Part shown: positions 1-8,749 of the stretch, one piece after another
How positions within the stretch are numbered: position 1 is the stretch's first letter
Layout: every line of letters starts with the position of its first letter
Source of the DNA: Roseiarcus sp963774195
Lineage (GTDB): Bacteria; Pseudomonadota; Alphaproteobacteria; Rhizobiales; Beijerinckiaceae
DNA length: 64,000 nucleotides
Direction: 5' to 3'
Assembly: GCA_963774195.1 (NCBI GenBank)
Contig: CAVZDY010000002.1
Coordinates: 248,001 to 312,000, forward strand
Position numbers and translations under genes: made by a program
Notes under the pieces: model-generated
The model's input: only the letters and a program-made list of their open reading frames with translations
What the model was told of the DNA's origin: nothing
Database searches by the model: none

Positions 1-1
1 C

Positions 2-373
2 GGCCGCAAGGCGATGGAGAAGATCCTCCAGAAGGCGGACCACATCGACGTCGCCTACGCGATCAACGAGCCCGCCGCGGACGGCGGCTACGAGGCGCTC
101 AAGGCGGCCGGCAGGGACAAGGGCGTGCTGTTCGTCGCGGTCGACGGCGGATGTCCCGGCGTCAAGATGGTCAAGGAAGGGATCATCGGCGCGACCTCGC
201 AGCAATATCCGCTTCTGATGGCGGCTGACGGCGTCGAAGCGGTCGCCGAATACATCAAGACCGGCAAGAAGCCGACCAGCATGGACACCGGCGAAAAGCT
301 GGTGACCGATCATCCGGTCCCCGGCGTTCCCTCGATCGACACCACCGAGGGCGCGAAGCTCTGCTGGGGTTGA
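2..373 (+). CDS. frcB: Sugar ABC transporter periplasmic substrate-binding protein, C-terminal part (FrcB-like)
   Basis: The reading frame is open from the left edge of the window, so only the last ~123 residues are present. Segments such as NEPAADGGYEAL, FVAVDGGCPGV and GIIGATSQQYP are typical of the second lobe and hinge of periplasmic binding proteins of the CUT2 (ribose/fructose/xylose) family, which capture a sugar and deliver it to the membrane permease. The gene lies 141 bp upstream of a CUT2 permease and its ATPase on the same strand. The order binding protein, permease, ATPase matches the frcBCA fructose importer of rhizobia. The sugar itself cannot be read from sequence; fructose is inferred from family resemblance. 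Confidence 0.85.
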   Translation, partial: GRKAMEKILQKADHIDVAYAINEPAADGGYEALKAAGRDKGVLFVAVDGGCPGVKMVKEGIIGATSQQYPLLMAADGVEAVAEYIKTGKKPTSMDTGEKLVTDHPVPGVPSIDTTEGAKLCWG

Positions 374-514
374 TTTCCGGTAAATATAATCGCTTAATTC
401 TTGGTCATGGCGGCGCTCGGAGTCTCTCCGGGCGCCGAACATGAAAAGGGTCGAGCCGGAGAAATCTCAGGCCACAAGAAGTCCCGAAGCAACAAGTCCA
501 GGGGGGAGCGAGCG

Positions 515-1600
515 ATGAGCGAAGCTTCGCATGGCGAGCGGCAGACGCCACAAGAATACGAACGTGTTCTCGCTGCGGCGTCCGCTGCGCAGGCCTCTTT
601 CGACGAGGAGCATGTCTCGCTCGCGCAGCGTTTGCAGCGCTTCCTGCACGTCTATCCGACGACGGTTCCCTTCGTCGTTCTGCTCCTCGGCCTCTTGCTG
701 GGGATGTCTGTCAATTTCGATCACTTCGTCAGCGCCAGCAATCTGACGACCGTGCTCACGCAAGTGACGATTATCGGCATTCTCGCGATCGCCCAGACTC
801 TCGTCATTCTCACCGCCGGCATCGATCTCTCCGTCGGCGTGATCATGGTGATCTCGTCGGTCGTGATGGGGCGCCTCGCCGTCTACGACGGGGTTCCCGT
901 CATTGTGGCTTTTCTGATCGGGCTGCTCACCGGCGTCGCCGCCGGCTTTCTCAATGGCTCGCTCGTCACGCGGCTGAAGATGCCGCCCTTCATCGTCACG
1001 CTCGGCACGCTCAGCATCATCGGCGCGCTCAACACCTTCTATTCGGAGAGCGAAACGATCCGAATGCAGGACATCGAGGACAAAGCGCCGTTCCTGCAAT
1101 GGATGGGCGTTCCCTTCGAGATCGGCGGCGCCCGCATCATCCTCGCGAGCTTCCTCCTGATCGTGCTGGCGGTCGTCGTCTGGTACGTGCTCAACCGCAC
1201 CGCTTACGGGCGCCACGTCTACGCGACGGGCGACGATCCCGAGGCGGCGCGTCTCGCCGGCATCAACACCGACCGCATTCTGCTCAGCGTCTATGTCTTC
1301 GCCGGCCTCATCGCGGCCATCGCCGGCTGGGCGCTGATCGGGCAAATCGGCGCGATCAGCCCGACGGCGGGCGAGAACGCCAATCTGGACAGCATCACCG
1401 CCGTCGTGATCGGCGGCACGAGCCTGTTCGGCGGCCGCGGCTCGATCGTCGGCACGCTGGTCGGGGCGCTGATCGTCGGCGTGTTCCGTTCCGCGGTCTC
1501 GCTCGCCGGGCTCGACGTGCTCTGGCAGGAATTCGCCATCGGCGTGCTGATCATCGTCGCGGTGGCGCTCGACCAATGGATTCGGAGGGTCTCGCAATGA
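515..1600 (+). CDS. frcC: Sugar ABC transporter permease (FrcC-like)
   Basis: This 361-residue inner-membrane protein has about eight to ten hydrophobic segments and the BPD_transp_2 signature of CUT2 permeases: a conserved loop around DDPEAARLAGIN and the GGTSLFGGRGSIVGTLVG segment near the C-terminus. It forms the translocation channel for the sugar delivered by the upstream binding protein. I chose the ATG at 515 because a strong purine-rich ribosome site (ggggggagcgagcg) sits just before it; the frame is open further upstream (to about 401) but that stretch reads like leader sequence. Its stop overlaps the start of the ATPase gene by 4 bp (ATGA), which implies translational coupling. Confidence 0.9.
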   Translation: MSEASHGERQTPQEYERVLAAASAAQASFDEEHVSLAQRLQRFLHVYPTTVPFVVLLLGLLLGMSVNFDHFVSASNLTTVLTQVTIIGILAIAQTLVILTAGIDLSVGVIMVISSVVMGRLAVYDGVPVIVAFLIGLLTGVAAGFLNGSLVTRLKMPPFIVTLGTLSIIGALNTFYSESETIRMQDIEDKAPFLQWMGVPFEIGGARIILASFLLIVLAVVVWYVLNRTAYGRHVYATGDDPEAARLAGINTDRILLSVYVFAGLIAAIAGWALIGQIGAISPTAGENANLDSITAVVIGGTSLFGGRGSIVGTLVGALIVGVFRSAVSLAGLDVLWQEFAIGVLIIVAVALDQWIRRVSQ

Positions 1601-2376
1601 GCGTTGAGCCGATCCTTCAGGCGCGTTCGCTGGTCAAGCGTTATGGCCGCGTCACCGCGCTCGATCACGCGGACTTCGATCTCTATCCCGGCGAGATTCT
1701 CGCCGTCATCGGCGACAACGGCGCGGGCAAGTCCAGCCTCATCAAGGCGCTGTGCGGCGCCGTGATCCCGGATTCCGGCGAAATCCGGCTCGCCGGCGAG
1801 ATCGTCCATTTCCGCTCGCCGATCGACGCGCGCGAGGCGGGCATCGAGACCGTCTATCAGAATCTCGCCCTGTCGCCCGCGCTGTCGATCGCCGACAATA
1901 TGTTCCTCGGCCGCGAGATCCGGGCGCAAAATCCGCTCGCCCGGGCATTCCGCGCGCTCGATCGCGCCGCGATGCAGAAATTCGCTCGCGAAAAGCTGAA
2001 CGAGCTGGGGCTGATGACGATCCAGAACATCAATCAGCCGGTGGAGACCTTATCCGGCGGCCAGCGTCAGGGTGTCGCGGTCGCGCGCGCCGCCGCATTC
2101 GCACGCCGCGTCGTCATCATGGACGAGCCGACCGCGGCGTTGGGCGTCAAGGAATCGCGCCGCGTCCTCGAGCTCATTCTCGACGTGAAGAGGCGCGGCC
2201 TGCCGATCATCCTCATTTCGCACAACATGCCGCATGTGTTCGAGGTCGCCGACCGCATTCATATCCACCGGCTCGGCCGGCGCCTGGCGGTGATCGATCC
2301 GCGCAAGCATTCGATGTCCGAGGCGGTCGCGATGATGACGGGGGCGATGGCGCCGCCCATCGATCAGGCGGCCTGA
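1597..2376 (+). CDS. frcA: Sugar ABC transporter ATP-binding protein (FrcA-like)
   Basis: A 259-residue ABC ATPase with Walker A GDNGAGKSS (residues 39-47), signature LSGGQRQG (152-159) and Walker B VVIMDEP (172-178), followed by the H-loop region ISHNMPHVFEVADRIH. It energises sugar import by the permease encoded immediately upstream, with which it overlaps by 4 bp. Most CUT2 ATPases are tandem two-domain proteins of about 500 residues; this one has a single domain, as in FrcA of rhizobia, which supports the fructose-type assignment. Length and conserved motifs are complete, so it should be functional. Confidence 0.92.
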   Translation: MSVEPILQARSLVKRYGRVTALDHADFDLYPGEILAVIGDNGAGKSSLIKALCGAVIPDSGEIRLAGEIVHFRSPIDAREAGIETVYQNLALSPALSIADNMFLGREIRAQNPLARAFRALDRAAMQKFAREKLNELGLMTIQNINQPVETLSGGQRQGVAVARAAAFARRVVIMDEPTAALGVKESRRVLELILDVKRRGLPIILISHNMPHVFEVADRIHIHRLGRRLAVIDPRKHSMSEAVAMMTGAMAPPIDQAA

Positions 2377-2483
2377 GCGGTCTCGCCGATTTCGTTCTCG
2401 CTCGCTCTTGAAGCCGAGGACACGAGTACATATTTGCGGCCCGATTTGTACGGCGCCAACCCATATTTCAAAACGGGGACTTC

Positions 2484-3521
2484 ATGCGTTATCGACCGCT
2501 CGGCCGCACTGGCCAATTCGTTTCGGAAATCTGCCTCGGGGCAATGACCTTCGGCAGCAGCTCAGGCGGCATGTGGAGCAAGATCGCCGACGTCGACCAG
2601 AAGGCCGCGAACGTGATCGTCGAGCGCGCCCTGCAGGCCGGCGTCAATTTCATCGACACGGCGGACGTCTATTCGGAGGGCCAGTCCGAGCGGATCGTCG
2701 GCCAGGCGCTGCGCGACCTCAATGTCCCGCGCGAGGACGTCATCGTCGCCACCAAGGTCCGCAGCCGCACGGGAGCCGGACCGAACTCGGTCGGCCTGTC
2801 GCGCGGCCACATCATGGACCAGATCGCCGGCAGCCTGAAGCGCATGGGCCTCGAATACGTCGATCTCTACCAGATCCATGGATTCGACGCGGTCACGCCG
2901 CTCGAGGAGACCCTGCGCGCGCTCGACGACTGCGTCTCGCGCGGCTTGGTGCGCACCATCGGCTGCTCCAACCTCGGGGCCTGGCAGATCATGAAGGCCC
3001 TCGGCATTTCGGAGCGTCGCGGTTTCGCACGCTTCGAAACGGTGCAGGCCTATTACACCATCGCCGGCCGCGATCTCGAACGTGAGATCGCGCCGCTCGT
3101 CGAGGACCAGGGCCTTGGCGTGATGGTCTGGAGCCCGCTTGCTGGCGGCTTGTTGTCGGGCAAATATACCCGCGACGGCTCCGCACCCGCCGGCGCGCGG
3201 CGCATTAGCTTCGATTTCCCGCCGATCGATCGCGAGCGCGCCTTCAACATCATCGACGCGATGCAGCCGATCGCCAAGGCGCACGACGCATCCGTGGCGC
3301 GCGTGGCGCTCGCCTGGCTGCTGCAGCGCAAGGGCGTCATGAGCGTCATCATCGGCGCCAAGACGATCGAGCAGCTCGATGACAACCTTGCCGCCGCCGC
3401 GCTCACCCTGAGCGCCGAGGAGATCGCGGCGCTCGACACGGTCAGCGCTCTGCCCAAGGAATATCCGGGCTGGATGATCGAGCGTCAGAGCGAACAGCGC
3501 ATTCCGGCTCCCAAGGCCTAG
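2484..3521 (+). CDS. Aldo/keto reductase
   Basis: A 345-residue NADPH-dependent oxidoreductase of the aldo/keto reductase superfamily (YajO/IolS-like branch). The catalytic tetrad is visible as Asp58, Tyr63 (FIDTADVYSEGQ), Lys91 (VIVATKV) and His132 (YQIHGFD). The C-terminal part carries the cofactor-binding segment ending VIIGAKTIEQLDDN. Such enzymes reduce sugar aldehydes or ketones or oxidise sugars; the substrate is unknown. It lies 107 bp downstream of the sugar importer and upstream of a Gfo/Idh dehydrogenase, so a role in metabolising the imported carbohydrate is plausible but inferred from context only. Confidence 0.9.
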   Translation: MRYRPLGRTGQFVSEICLGAMTFGSSSGGMWSKIADVDQKAANVIVERALQAGVNFIDTADVYSEGQSERIVGQALRDLNVPREDVIVATKVRSRTGAGPNSVGLSRGHIMDQIAGSLKRMGLEYVDLYQIHGFDAVTPLEETLRALDDCVSRGLVRTIGCSNLGAWQIMKALGISERRGFARFETVQAYYTIAGRDLEREIAPLVEDQGLGVMVWSPLAGGLLSGKYTRDGSAPAGARRISFDFPPIDRERAFNIIDAMQPIAKAHDASVARVALAWLLQRKGVMSVIIGAKTIEQLDDNLAAAALTLSAEEIAALDTVSALPKEYPGWMIERQSEQRIPAPKA

Positions 3522-3539
3522 CGGGTTGCGCCTCTTTTG

Positions 3540-3660
3540 GCGGGGGTGACGCAGGCTGCGCCCCCCGTCATGCCTGCGCGAGCGGGCGTCGAGAAGTTAA
3601 AGAACGAAGGCCTTCGGCGCTCGTCCGCCCCGCTTTCCGCGGGGGTGACAGACGCCGGGC
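3540..3660. repeat. Divergent, shortened copy of the dispersed composite repeat (family B)
   Basis: The segment from about 3568 runs gtcatgcctgcgcgagcggg, a short gap, gaacgaaggcct, and then ccgctttccgcgggggtgac. This follows the order of the first part of the larger repeats at 31375 and 37225. It is flanked by a second copy of the gggggtgac motif at about 3541. It sits in the gap between two sugar-metabolism genes and has no coding signal. The similarity was judged by eye. Confidence 0.6.
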
Positions 3661-3684
3661 CGCGATTGAAGACAGGGGGAGGAT

Positions 3685-4689
3685 ATGACCCAAAAGGTTT
3701 CCTGGGGGATGCTCGGCGTCGCCAAGATCGGCGTCGAGAAGGTGATCCCGGCGATGCAACTCGGCGAAGTCTCGCGCGTCGATGCGATCGCTTCGCGCGA
3801 CCTCGCCAAAGCGCGGCAGGCCGCCGACCGTCTCGGCGCCGCCAAGGCCTACGGCTCTTATGAAGAGCTGCTCGCCGATCCCGAGATCGAGGCGATCTAC
3901 AATCCGCTTCCCAACGAATTGCACATGCCCTGGACGATCCGCGCGCTCGAAGCCGGCAAGCACGTGCTGTGCGAAAAGCCGATCGCGCTCGACGCGGCCG
4001 AGGCGCAAGCGCTGATCGACGCGCGCCAGCGCTCAGGCAAGCTTGTCGCCGAGGCCTTCATGATGCGCTTCCATCCGCAATGGCGGCGGGCGCGCGAGAT
4101 CGCCGTCTCCGGGGCCATCGGCGACGTGCGGGCGATCCAGACCTTCTTCTCTTATCGGCTGACGGACGGCGCCAATATCCGCAACAAGCCGCCGGGCGGC
4201 GGCGGCCTCTACGACATCGGCTGCTACGCAATCCTCTCCGCGCGCTATATTTTCGGCGCCGAGCCGACGCGCCTCGTCGCGACGCTCGACGTCGATCCCA
4301 ATTTCGGCACCGACCGCCTCGCCAGCGCGATCCTCGAATTTCCGGGCGGCCGCCATTCGACCTTCACCTGCGCGACGCAGCTCTCCGGCCATCAGCGGGT
4401 GACGATCGTCGGCGAGCAGGGACGGGTCGAGGTGGCCGTTCCCTTCAACGCGCCGATCGACCGGCCGACCCGCATCACGGTGGACAGCGGCGTCGATCTC
4501 GTCGGGGGCGGGGCGCAGGTCGAGGAATTCCCAGTGTGCGATCAATATACTCTGCAGGGCGACGCCTTCTCGCGCGCGATCCGCGGCGAGGCGGCGCTGG
4601 AATTCCCGATCGAAGACGCGATCGCCAACATGCGCATCATCGACGCCGCGTTCCGCTCGGGGCGGGAGGGGCGCTGGGTGACGATCTGA
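3685..4689 (+). CDS. Gfo/Idh/MocA family NAD(P)-dependent oxidoreductase
   Basis: A 334-residue dehydrogenase with an N-terminal Rossmann fold (LGVAKIG, about residues 10-16) and the diagnostic EKP motif (CEKPIALD, Glu97-Lys98-Pro99), whose lysine is catalytic in the family. The C-terminal half (GGGLYDIGCYAI and following) is the Gfo/Idh/MocA substrate-binding beta-sheet domain. Members oxidise sugars, inositols or xylose-type substrates with NAD(P). The ATG at 3685 has the ribosome site gacagggggagg. It follows the aldo/keto reductase on the same strand after a repeat-containing gap of 163 bp and probably belongs to the same carbohydrate locus. Confidence 0.9.
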   Translation: MTQKVSWGMLGVAKIGVEKVIPAMQLGEVSRVDAIASRDLAKARQAADRLGAAKAYGSYEELLADPEIEAIYNPLPNELHMPWTIRALEAGKHVLCEKPIALDAAEAQALIDARQRSGKLVAEAFMMRFHPQWRRAREIAVSGAIGDVRAIQTFFSYRLTDGANIRNKPPGGGGLYDIGCYAILSARYIFGAEPTRLVATLDVDPNFGTDRLASAILEFPGGRHSTFTCATQLSGHQRVTIVGEQGRVEVAVPFNAPIDRPTRITVDSGVDLVGGGAQVEEFPVCDQYTLQGDAFSRAIRGEAALEFPIEDAIANMRIIDAAFRSGREGRWVTI

Positions 4690-4699
4690 CGGCGCCAAC

Positions 4700-4770
4700 C
4701 CCTTCTCCCCTTGCGGGAGAAGGGCGCTTGAATGGACAGATGAGCGCGGCCCCTTCTCCCGCAAGGGGAG
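4700..4770. terminator. Nested inverted repeats between convergent genes, likely bidirectional terminator (family D repeat)
   Basis: A 10-bp stem (cccttctccc at 4700 with gggagaaggg at 4715) is followed about 25 nt later by an inverted copy, ccccttctcccgcaagggg, at about 4750. The two can also pair with each other. The element fills the 90-bp gap between a plus-strand and a minus-strand gene, where a bidirectional terminator is expected. The same core occurs at 51864-52058, so it is also a dispersed repeat. Confidence 0.55.
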
Positions 4771-4779
4771 TTTGCGCCT

Positions 4780-5238
4780 TCACCCTGCCGTGACTGTCGT
4801 GCGCAGCTTGAGCGGCGCGTCGATCATCCGCAGGGTCTCGAAGGTGCTGCCGACGCCGCGGACGGTCACGTTGCCGTAATTGAAGAGGCGGCCGATCAGC
4901 GTTTGGTCGACGTCGACGCTCTCGACCTTCTGCATGTTCATCTCGACCGTGTGGCGCCGGATCAGCCCCCGCTTGAAGATGATGCGGCGGTCGGTGACGG
5001 CGATCTCCGTCGTCCAGCGGCGGAACCAGGCGCGCACGTAGGCGACGAGGGCGATTAGCGCGAAAACCGCGGCGGCGATCCAGCCGAGGTTGACCCATTC
5101 AGGCGACGTGACGCCCAGGATGAGCGAGGCGCCCGCCAGGATCGCGAAGAGGATCGCCGGGACATAGATCGTCCAGCTCACGGTCGTGTGGTAGCGGACT
5201 TGCTCGCCCGGTTCGAGAATGCTGCTGATATAAGACAT
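4780..5238 (-). CDS. PH domain-containing inner-membrane protein (bPH2/DUF304)
   Basis: A 152-residue protein with two N-terminal membrane segments (roughly residues 23-45 and 52-69) and then a bacterial PH-like domain whose core reads VTDRRIIFKRGLIRRHTVEM, with a later NYGNVTVRGVGST segment. This matches the bPH2/DUF304 family (YdbT/YdbS-like), membrane-associated proteins of poorly defined function, possibly involved in envelope maintenance. It is convergent with the Gfo/Idh gene and divergent from the oligopeptidase gene. No partner gene is adjacent. Confidence 0.85.
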   Translation of the reverse strand: MSYISSILEPGEQVRYHTTVSWTIYVPAILFAILAGASLILGVTSPEWVNLGWIAAAVFALIALVAYVRAWFRRWTTEIAVTDRRIIFKRGLIRRHTVEMNMQKVESVDVDQTLIGRLFNYGNVTVRGVGSTFETLRMIDAPLKLRTTVTAG

Positions 5239-5366
5239 TGCGAGCGTTTTCCTGGCTGGCCCAACGCGCCCCGTGAAATGTGCGACGGTTTCGCCGCGCT
5301 GGCAAGCGCGTGACAGGGGACCTGCGGCGTGGCAAGACGCCTCTCTTCAACGCTAGAGGGATCGCC

Positions 5367-7493
5367 ATGCCACACGCCAAGCGCGTTGAAATCGCGCCGC
5401 CGACGGCCGCCGTGCGGATGCACGAGAACCACGCGCACGGCGTCGCCTGGCGGGATGACTACGCCTGGATCCGCGCCGAGAACTGGCGCGAAGTGCTGCG
5501 CGACCCCTCGCAATTGCCTGCCGACATCCGAGCCTTGCTGGAGGCGGAGAACGCCTACGCCGACGAGATGCTCGGCCCGACGCGCGCCTTGCAAAAGCAG
5601 CTCGTGCGCGAGATGCGCGCCCGCCTCAAGGAGGACGACAGCGAGGTCCCGCAGTCGCACGGGCCATACGCCTATTATTCGCGCTTCCGCCACGGCGGGC
5701 AGCACCGCATTTTCTGCCGCCGGCCGCGCATGGGCGGCAAGGAGACCATCCTGCTCGACGGCGACGAGCGGGCGGCCGACCAGCCCTTCTTCCATCTCAA
5801 CACGGCTCGCCATTCGCCCGATCATCGCAAGCTCGCCTGGAGCGCCGACGACAAGGGCTCGGAGATGTACGCCATTGCGGTGCGCGACATCGCCGGCGAA
5901 ACCGATCTCCCCGACCGCGTCGAGGACGCGACCGGCGATGTCGTCTGGACGCGCGATTCCGCCGCCTTCCTCTACGTCGCGCTCGATCGCAACCATCGCC
6001 CTTGCCGGGTGATGCTGCATCGCTTGGGAACGCCGGCCAGCGAGGACGTCGAAATCTTCGAGGAGGCGGATCCCGCCTGGTTCATCGCCATTGCGCCGAC
6101 GCGGCTCGGGCGCCGCGCCGTCATTGCGGTGCACGGCCACGACGCGTCGGAAGCGCGGGTGGTCGATCTCGATAAGCCGACCGCGCCGCCGACGCTGATC
6201 GCGCCGCGCCGGCCCGGCTTGCGCTATGACGTGATGGATCACGGCGATCGCTTCTTCATCAAGGCCAACAACGGCGGGGCGCGCGACTTTCAGATCGTCA
6301 CCGCGCCGCATGACGCGCCGGGCGAAGAAAATTGGCGCCCTTTCGTTCCTCATAAGGACGGGCGGCTCATCGAGAGCGCCGCGCTGTTCAAGGATTATCT
6401 CGTGCTGCTGGCGCGCGAGGAGAATACGCCGCGCCTCGTCATCCATGAATTTGCGAGCGGCGAGGCGCACGAAATCACCTTCGAGGCGCAGACCTATTAT
6501 CTCAGGCTCGAGCCGGTCTACGAGTTCGATACGCCGGTCTTCCGCTTCAGCTTCTCCTCGATGGCCTGCAGCCAGGAGACTTACGACTACGACGTGAGCC
6601 AGCGTCAGCGCATCTTGCGCAAGAAGCAGATGACGCCGGCCGACTTCGATGCGTCCGCCTATGTGACCCGGCTCGTCTTCGCGCGCGCCGACGACGGTGA
6701 GCGCGTGCCGATCTCGCTGCTCTATCGGCGCGGCGCGCCGCTCGACGGGACCGCGCCGCTGTTGATCTACGGCTACGGCGCTTATGGCCATCTGGTGGAT
6801 GCGGGTTTCTCCACCAACCGGCTGTCGCTGGTCGACCGCGGCTTCGTCTATGCGATCGCGCATGTGCGCGGCGGCACGGAGCGCGGCTGGCGCTGGTACG
6901 AGGACGGCAAGCTCGCCAACAAGCCCAATACCTTCAGCGACTTCATCGCGGCGACCCGCTATCTGATCGCCGAAGGCTTCGCCGCGCCCGATCGCGTCGT
7001 CGCGCATGGCGGCAGCGCGGGCGGCATGTTGATGGGGGCGATCGCCAACGCCGCGCCGGCCCTTTACGCCGGGATCATCGCCGACGTGCCCTTCGTCGAC
7101 GTGCTCAACACGATGGTGGACGAGACTCTGCCGCTGACGCCGCCGGAATGGCTGGAGTGGGGCGACCCGATCCGCAGCGCGGAGGCCTTCGCCGCGATAC
7201 GCAGCTACAGCCCCTACGACAACGTCCGCCCCCAGCGCTATCCCGCCATTCTCGCGCTCGCCGGCCTGACCGACCCGCGCGTCACCTATTGGGAGCCCGC
7301 CAAATGGGTCGCCAAATTGCGGGCGACGATGACAGGCGGCGGGCCGGTCATCCTGCGCACCGCGATGGACGCGGGCCACGCCGGCGCGCCCGGCCGCTTC
7401 GACCGCCTAGAGGACGTCGCCCGCGCCTATGCCTTCGCCATCGCCTGCGTCAGCGGCGAGATTGGTGAAGGGAAGCGCGCGGCGGGGGACTGA
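5367..7493 (+). CDS. ptrB: Oligopeptidase B (S9 prolyl oligopeptidase family)
   Basis: A 708-residue serine peptidase with an N-terminal seven-bladed propeller and a C-terminal alpha/beta hydrolase domain. The catalytic triad is visible: Ser550 in GGSAGG, Asp636 in LTDPRV and His671 in DAGHAG. Oligopeptidase B cleaves short peptides after basic residues in the cytosol. The frame is open further upstream, but the ATG at 5367 (MPHAKRVEIAPP) follows cgctagagggatcgcc and gives the family's usual length of ~690-710. Its 3' end faces yacG with only 6 bp between, so transcription of the two strands converges. Confidence 0.93.
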   Translation: MPHAKRVEIAPPTAAVRMHENHAHGVAWRDDYAWIRAENWREVLRDPSQLPADIRALLEAENAYADEMLGPTRALQKQLVREMRARLKEDDSEVPQSHGPYAYYSRFRHGGQHRIFCRRPRMGGKETILLDGDERAADQPFFHLNTARHSPDHRKLAWSADDKGSEMYAIAVRDIAGETDLPDRVEDATGDVVWTRDSAAFLYVALDRNHRPCRVMLHRLGTPASEDVEIFEEADPAWFIAIAPTRLGRRAVIAVHGHDASEARVVDLDKPTAPPTLIAPRRPGLRYDVMDHGDRFFIKANNGGARDFQIVTAPHDAPGEENWRPFVPHKDGRLIESAALFKDYLVLLAREENTPRLVIHEFASGEAHEITFEAQTYYLRLEPVYEFDTPVFRFSFSSMACSQETYDYDVSQRQRILRKKQMTPADFDASAYVTRLVFARADDGERVPISLLYRRGAPLDGTAPLLIYGYGAYGHLVDAGFSTNRLSLVDRGFVYAIAHVRGGTERGWRWYEDGKLANKPNTFSDFIAATRYLIAEGFAAPDRVVAHGGSAGGMLMGAIANAAPALYAGIIADVPFVDVLNTMVDETLPLTPPEWLEWGDPIRSAEAFAAIRSYSPYDNVRPQRYPAILALAGLTDPRVTYWEPAKWVAKLRATMTGGGPVILRTAMDAGHAGAPGRFDRLEDVARAYAFAIACVSGEIGEGKRAAGD

Positions 7494-7499
7494 GTCGCC

Positions 7500-7715
7500 T
7501 CAGCTTTCTTCCTCGCCGTCCTCGCCCGGCGGCGTGGTCGAGCCGGGGATGGCGTAGCCGCCCTTCAGCCAGCGGTACAGGTCGACGTCGGCGCAGCGCT
7601 TGGAGCAGAAGGGGTCATAGTGCGGGTCGCGCGGGCGCCCGCAGATGACGCAGGCCGTCTTAGACTTCGCGGAACGTCGCGGGCTGGTCGGCGCCGGTTC
7701 GGTTCGTGTTGGCAT
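7500..7715 (-). CDS. yacG: DNA gyrase inhibitor YacG, zinc-binding
   Basis: A 71-residue protein with a Cys4 zinc site: Cys22 and Cys25 (CVIC) and Cys37 and Cys41 (CSKRC), followed by DLYRWL, the YacG signature. In E. coli YacG binds GyrB and blocks DNA binding by gyrase. The N-terminal ~18 residues and the acidic tail (GEDGEEES) are variable regions. It starts 3 bp after the maf stop codon, so it is the last gene of an infA-maf-yacG operon. Confidence 0.92.
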   Translation of the reverse strand: MPTRTEPAPTSPRRSAKSKTACVICGRPRDPHYDPFCSKRCADVDLYRWLKGGYAIPGSTTPPGEDGEEES

Positions 7716-7718
7716 CGC

Positions 7719-8345
7719 TCACGCTCCCGTCGCCCAAGCGCGATGGGCGACATAGCCTTCGCCCGCCAGCAGTGAGGCGGTTTCCGCAAGGGGGAGGCCG
7801 ACCACGCCGCTGTAGGAGCCGATGAGACGCAGCACGAAAGCGCCGGCGAGCCCCTGGATCGCGTAGCCGCCCGCTTTGCCGCGCCATTCGCCGCTTGCCA
7901 GATAATCGCCAATTTCGGCGCGCGAAAGGCGTTTGAAGCGCACCCGCGTCTCGACAATGCGCCGACGCTCGGCGCCGCCGAGCGTTCTGAGCGTGAGGCC
8001 AGTGTAGACCCTGTGGGCGCGCCCGGAGAGCAAATTCAGGCAGTCCTCAGCCTCGTCGAGAATCTCGCATTTGGGCAGGATGCGCCGCCCGACGCAGACG
8101 ACCGTGTCGGCGGCGAGCACCAGCGATGGTCCGAGATCGGCGCGCTTGAGCGCGATCGCCGCCGCGACGGCCGCCTTTTCGGCGCTGAGACGCTGCGCGA
8201 GCGCGCGCGGCGCTTCGTTGCGGCCCGGCGTTTCCTCAATGTCGGCGGGAACGACGCCGTCCGGCTCGACGCCGATCTGCGCGAGCAGCGCAAGACGGCG
8301 CGGCGAGCCGGAGGCGAGGACGAAACGGGGGCGGCTCTCGCTCAT
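7719..8345 (-). CDS. maf: Maf-family nucleoside triphosphate pyrophosphatase
   Basis: A 208-residue Maf protein: the substrate motif SGSPRR occurs at residues 12-17 and the internal segment VLAADTVVC carries the conserved acidic residue used in catalysis. These enzymes hydrolyse non-canonical or selected nucleotides (dTTP/UTP or m7GTP types) and are linked to septum control. It lies 36 bp downstream of infA and 3 bp upstream of yacG, a gene order common in Rhizobiales. Which of the two Maf specificities applies cannot be decided here. Confidence 0.92.
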   Translation of the reverse strand: MSESRPRFVLASGSPRRLALLAQIGVEPDGVVPADIEETPGRNEAPRALAQRLSAEKAAVAAAIALKRADLGPSLVLAADTVVCVGRRILPKCEILDEAEDCLNLLSGRAHRVYTGLTLRTLGGAERRRIVETRVRFKRLSRAEIGDYLASGEWRGKAGGYAIQGLAGAFVLRLIGSYSGVVGLPLAETASLLAGEGYVAHRAWATGA

Positions 8346-8381
8346 GCGCGGCCTCTCACCGGCAAGGCTTCCATGAGCCGC

Positions 8382-8600
8382 CTATTTGAAGCGATAGGTG
8401 ATGCGGCCCTTCGTTAGATCGTAGGGCGTCATCTCGACGAGGACCTTGTCGCCGGCCAGCACGCGAATGCGGTTCTTGCGCATCTTGCCGGCGGTGTGCG
8501 CGATGATCTCGTGCTCGTTCTCGAGTTTGACACGAAAGGTCGCGTTCGGCAGCAGCTCCACGACGTAACCGGGAAATTCGAGCAATTCTTCTTTCGACAT
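8382..8600 (-). CDS. infA: Translation initiation factor IF-1
   Basis: A 72-residue single OB-fold protein beginning MSKEELLEFPGYVVELLP and ending DLTKGRITYRFK, essentially the family consensus and length. IF-1 binds the A site of the 30S subunit during initiation. The frame is open for 24 more codons upstream, but the ATG at 8600 gives exactly the IF-1 length. It is the first gene of the infA-maf-yacG operon. A TTGACA hexamer (minus strand, 8706-8701) lies about 100 bp upstream, but I see no matching -10 at the right distance. Confidence 0.97.
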   Translation of the reverse strand: MSKEELLEFPGYVVELLPNATFRVKLENEHEIIAHTAGKMRKNRIRVLAGDKVLVEMTPYDLTKGRITYRFK

Positions 8601-8718
8601 TTGGGCCTTTTTTCTTTCGCCTGGACTGGCGAGTGATCGGGATGACTGAACGCGCCGCTTCGAGGGCGCCAAAAAACACGCGGACCCTATATGAATTCGC
8701 TGTCAAGGGGAAACGAAC

Positions 8719-8740
8719 AATTGGGCAAAGGCGCCCAATT
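8719..8740 (-). terminator. Hairpin after pssA, probable terminator
   Basis: A perfect 8-bp inverted repeat (aattgggc at 8719-8726 and gcccaatt at 8733-8740) with a 6-nt loop. It lies about 10 bp beyond the pssA stop codon on the minus strand and is followed there by a T-rich stretch (gttcgtttcc). It separates the psd-pssA operon from infA. Confidence 0.55.
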
Positions 8741-8749
8741 CCAGCCTTT

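Noticed and set aside
5178..7379. A 733-codon open frame on the minus strand opposite oligopeptidase B
   Set aside because: It mirrors the codon structure of ptrB, is rich in Arg/Gly/Ala/Asp without any domain, and the plus-strand gene has a complete catalytic triad. It is a GC-driven shadow.
8678..8706. Possible infA promoter with TTGACA
   Set aside because: The TTGACA is clear, but the hexamer 17 bp downstream (ccgcgt) is not a -10 element and the nearby tatagg is only about 9 bp away.
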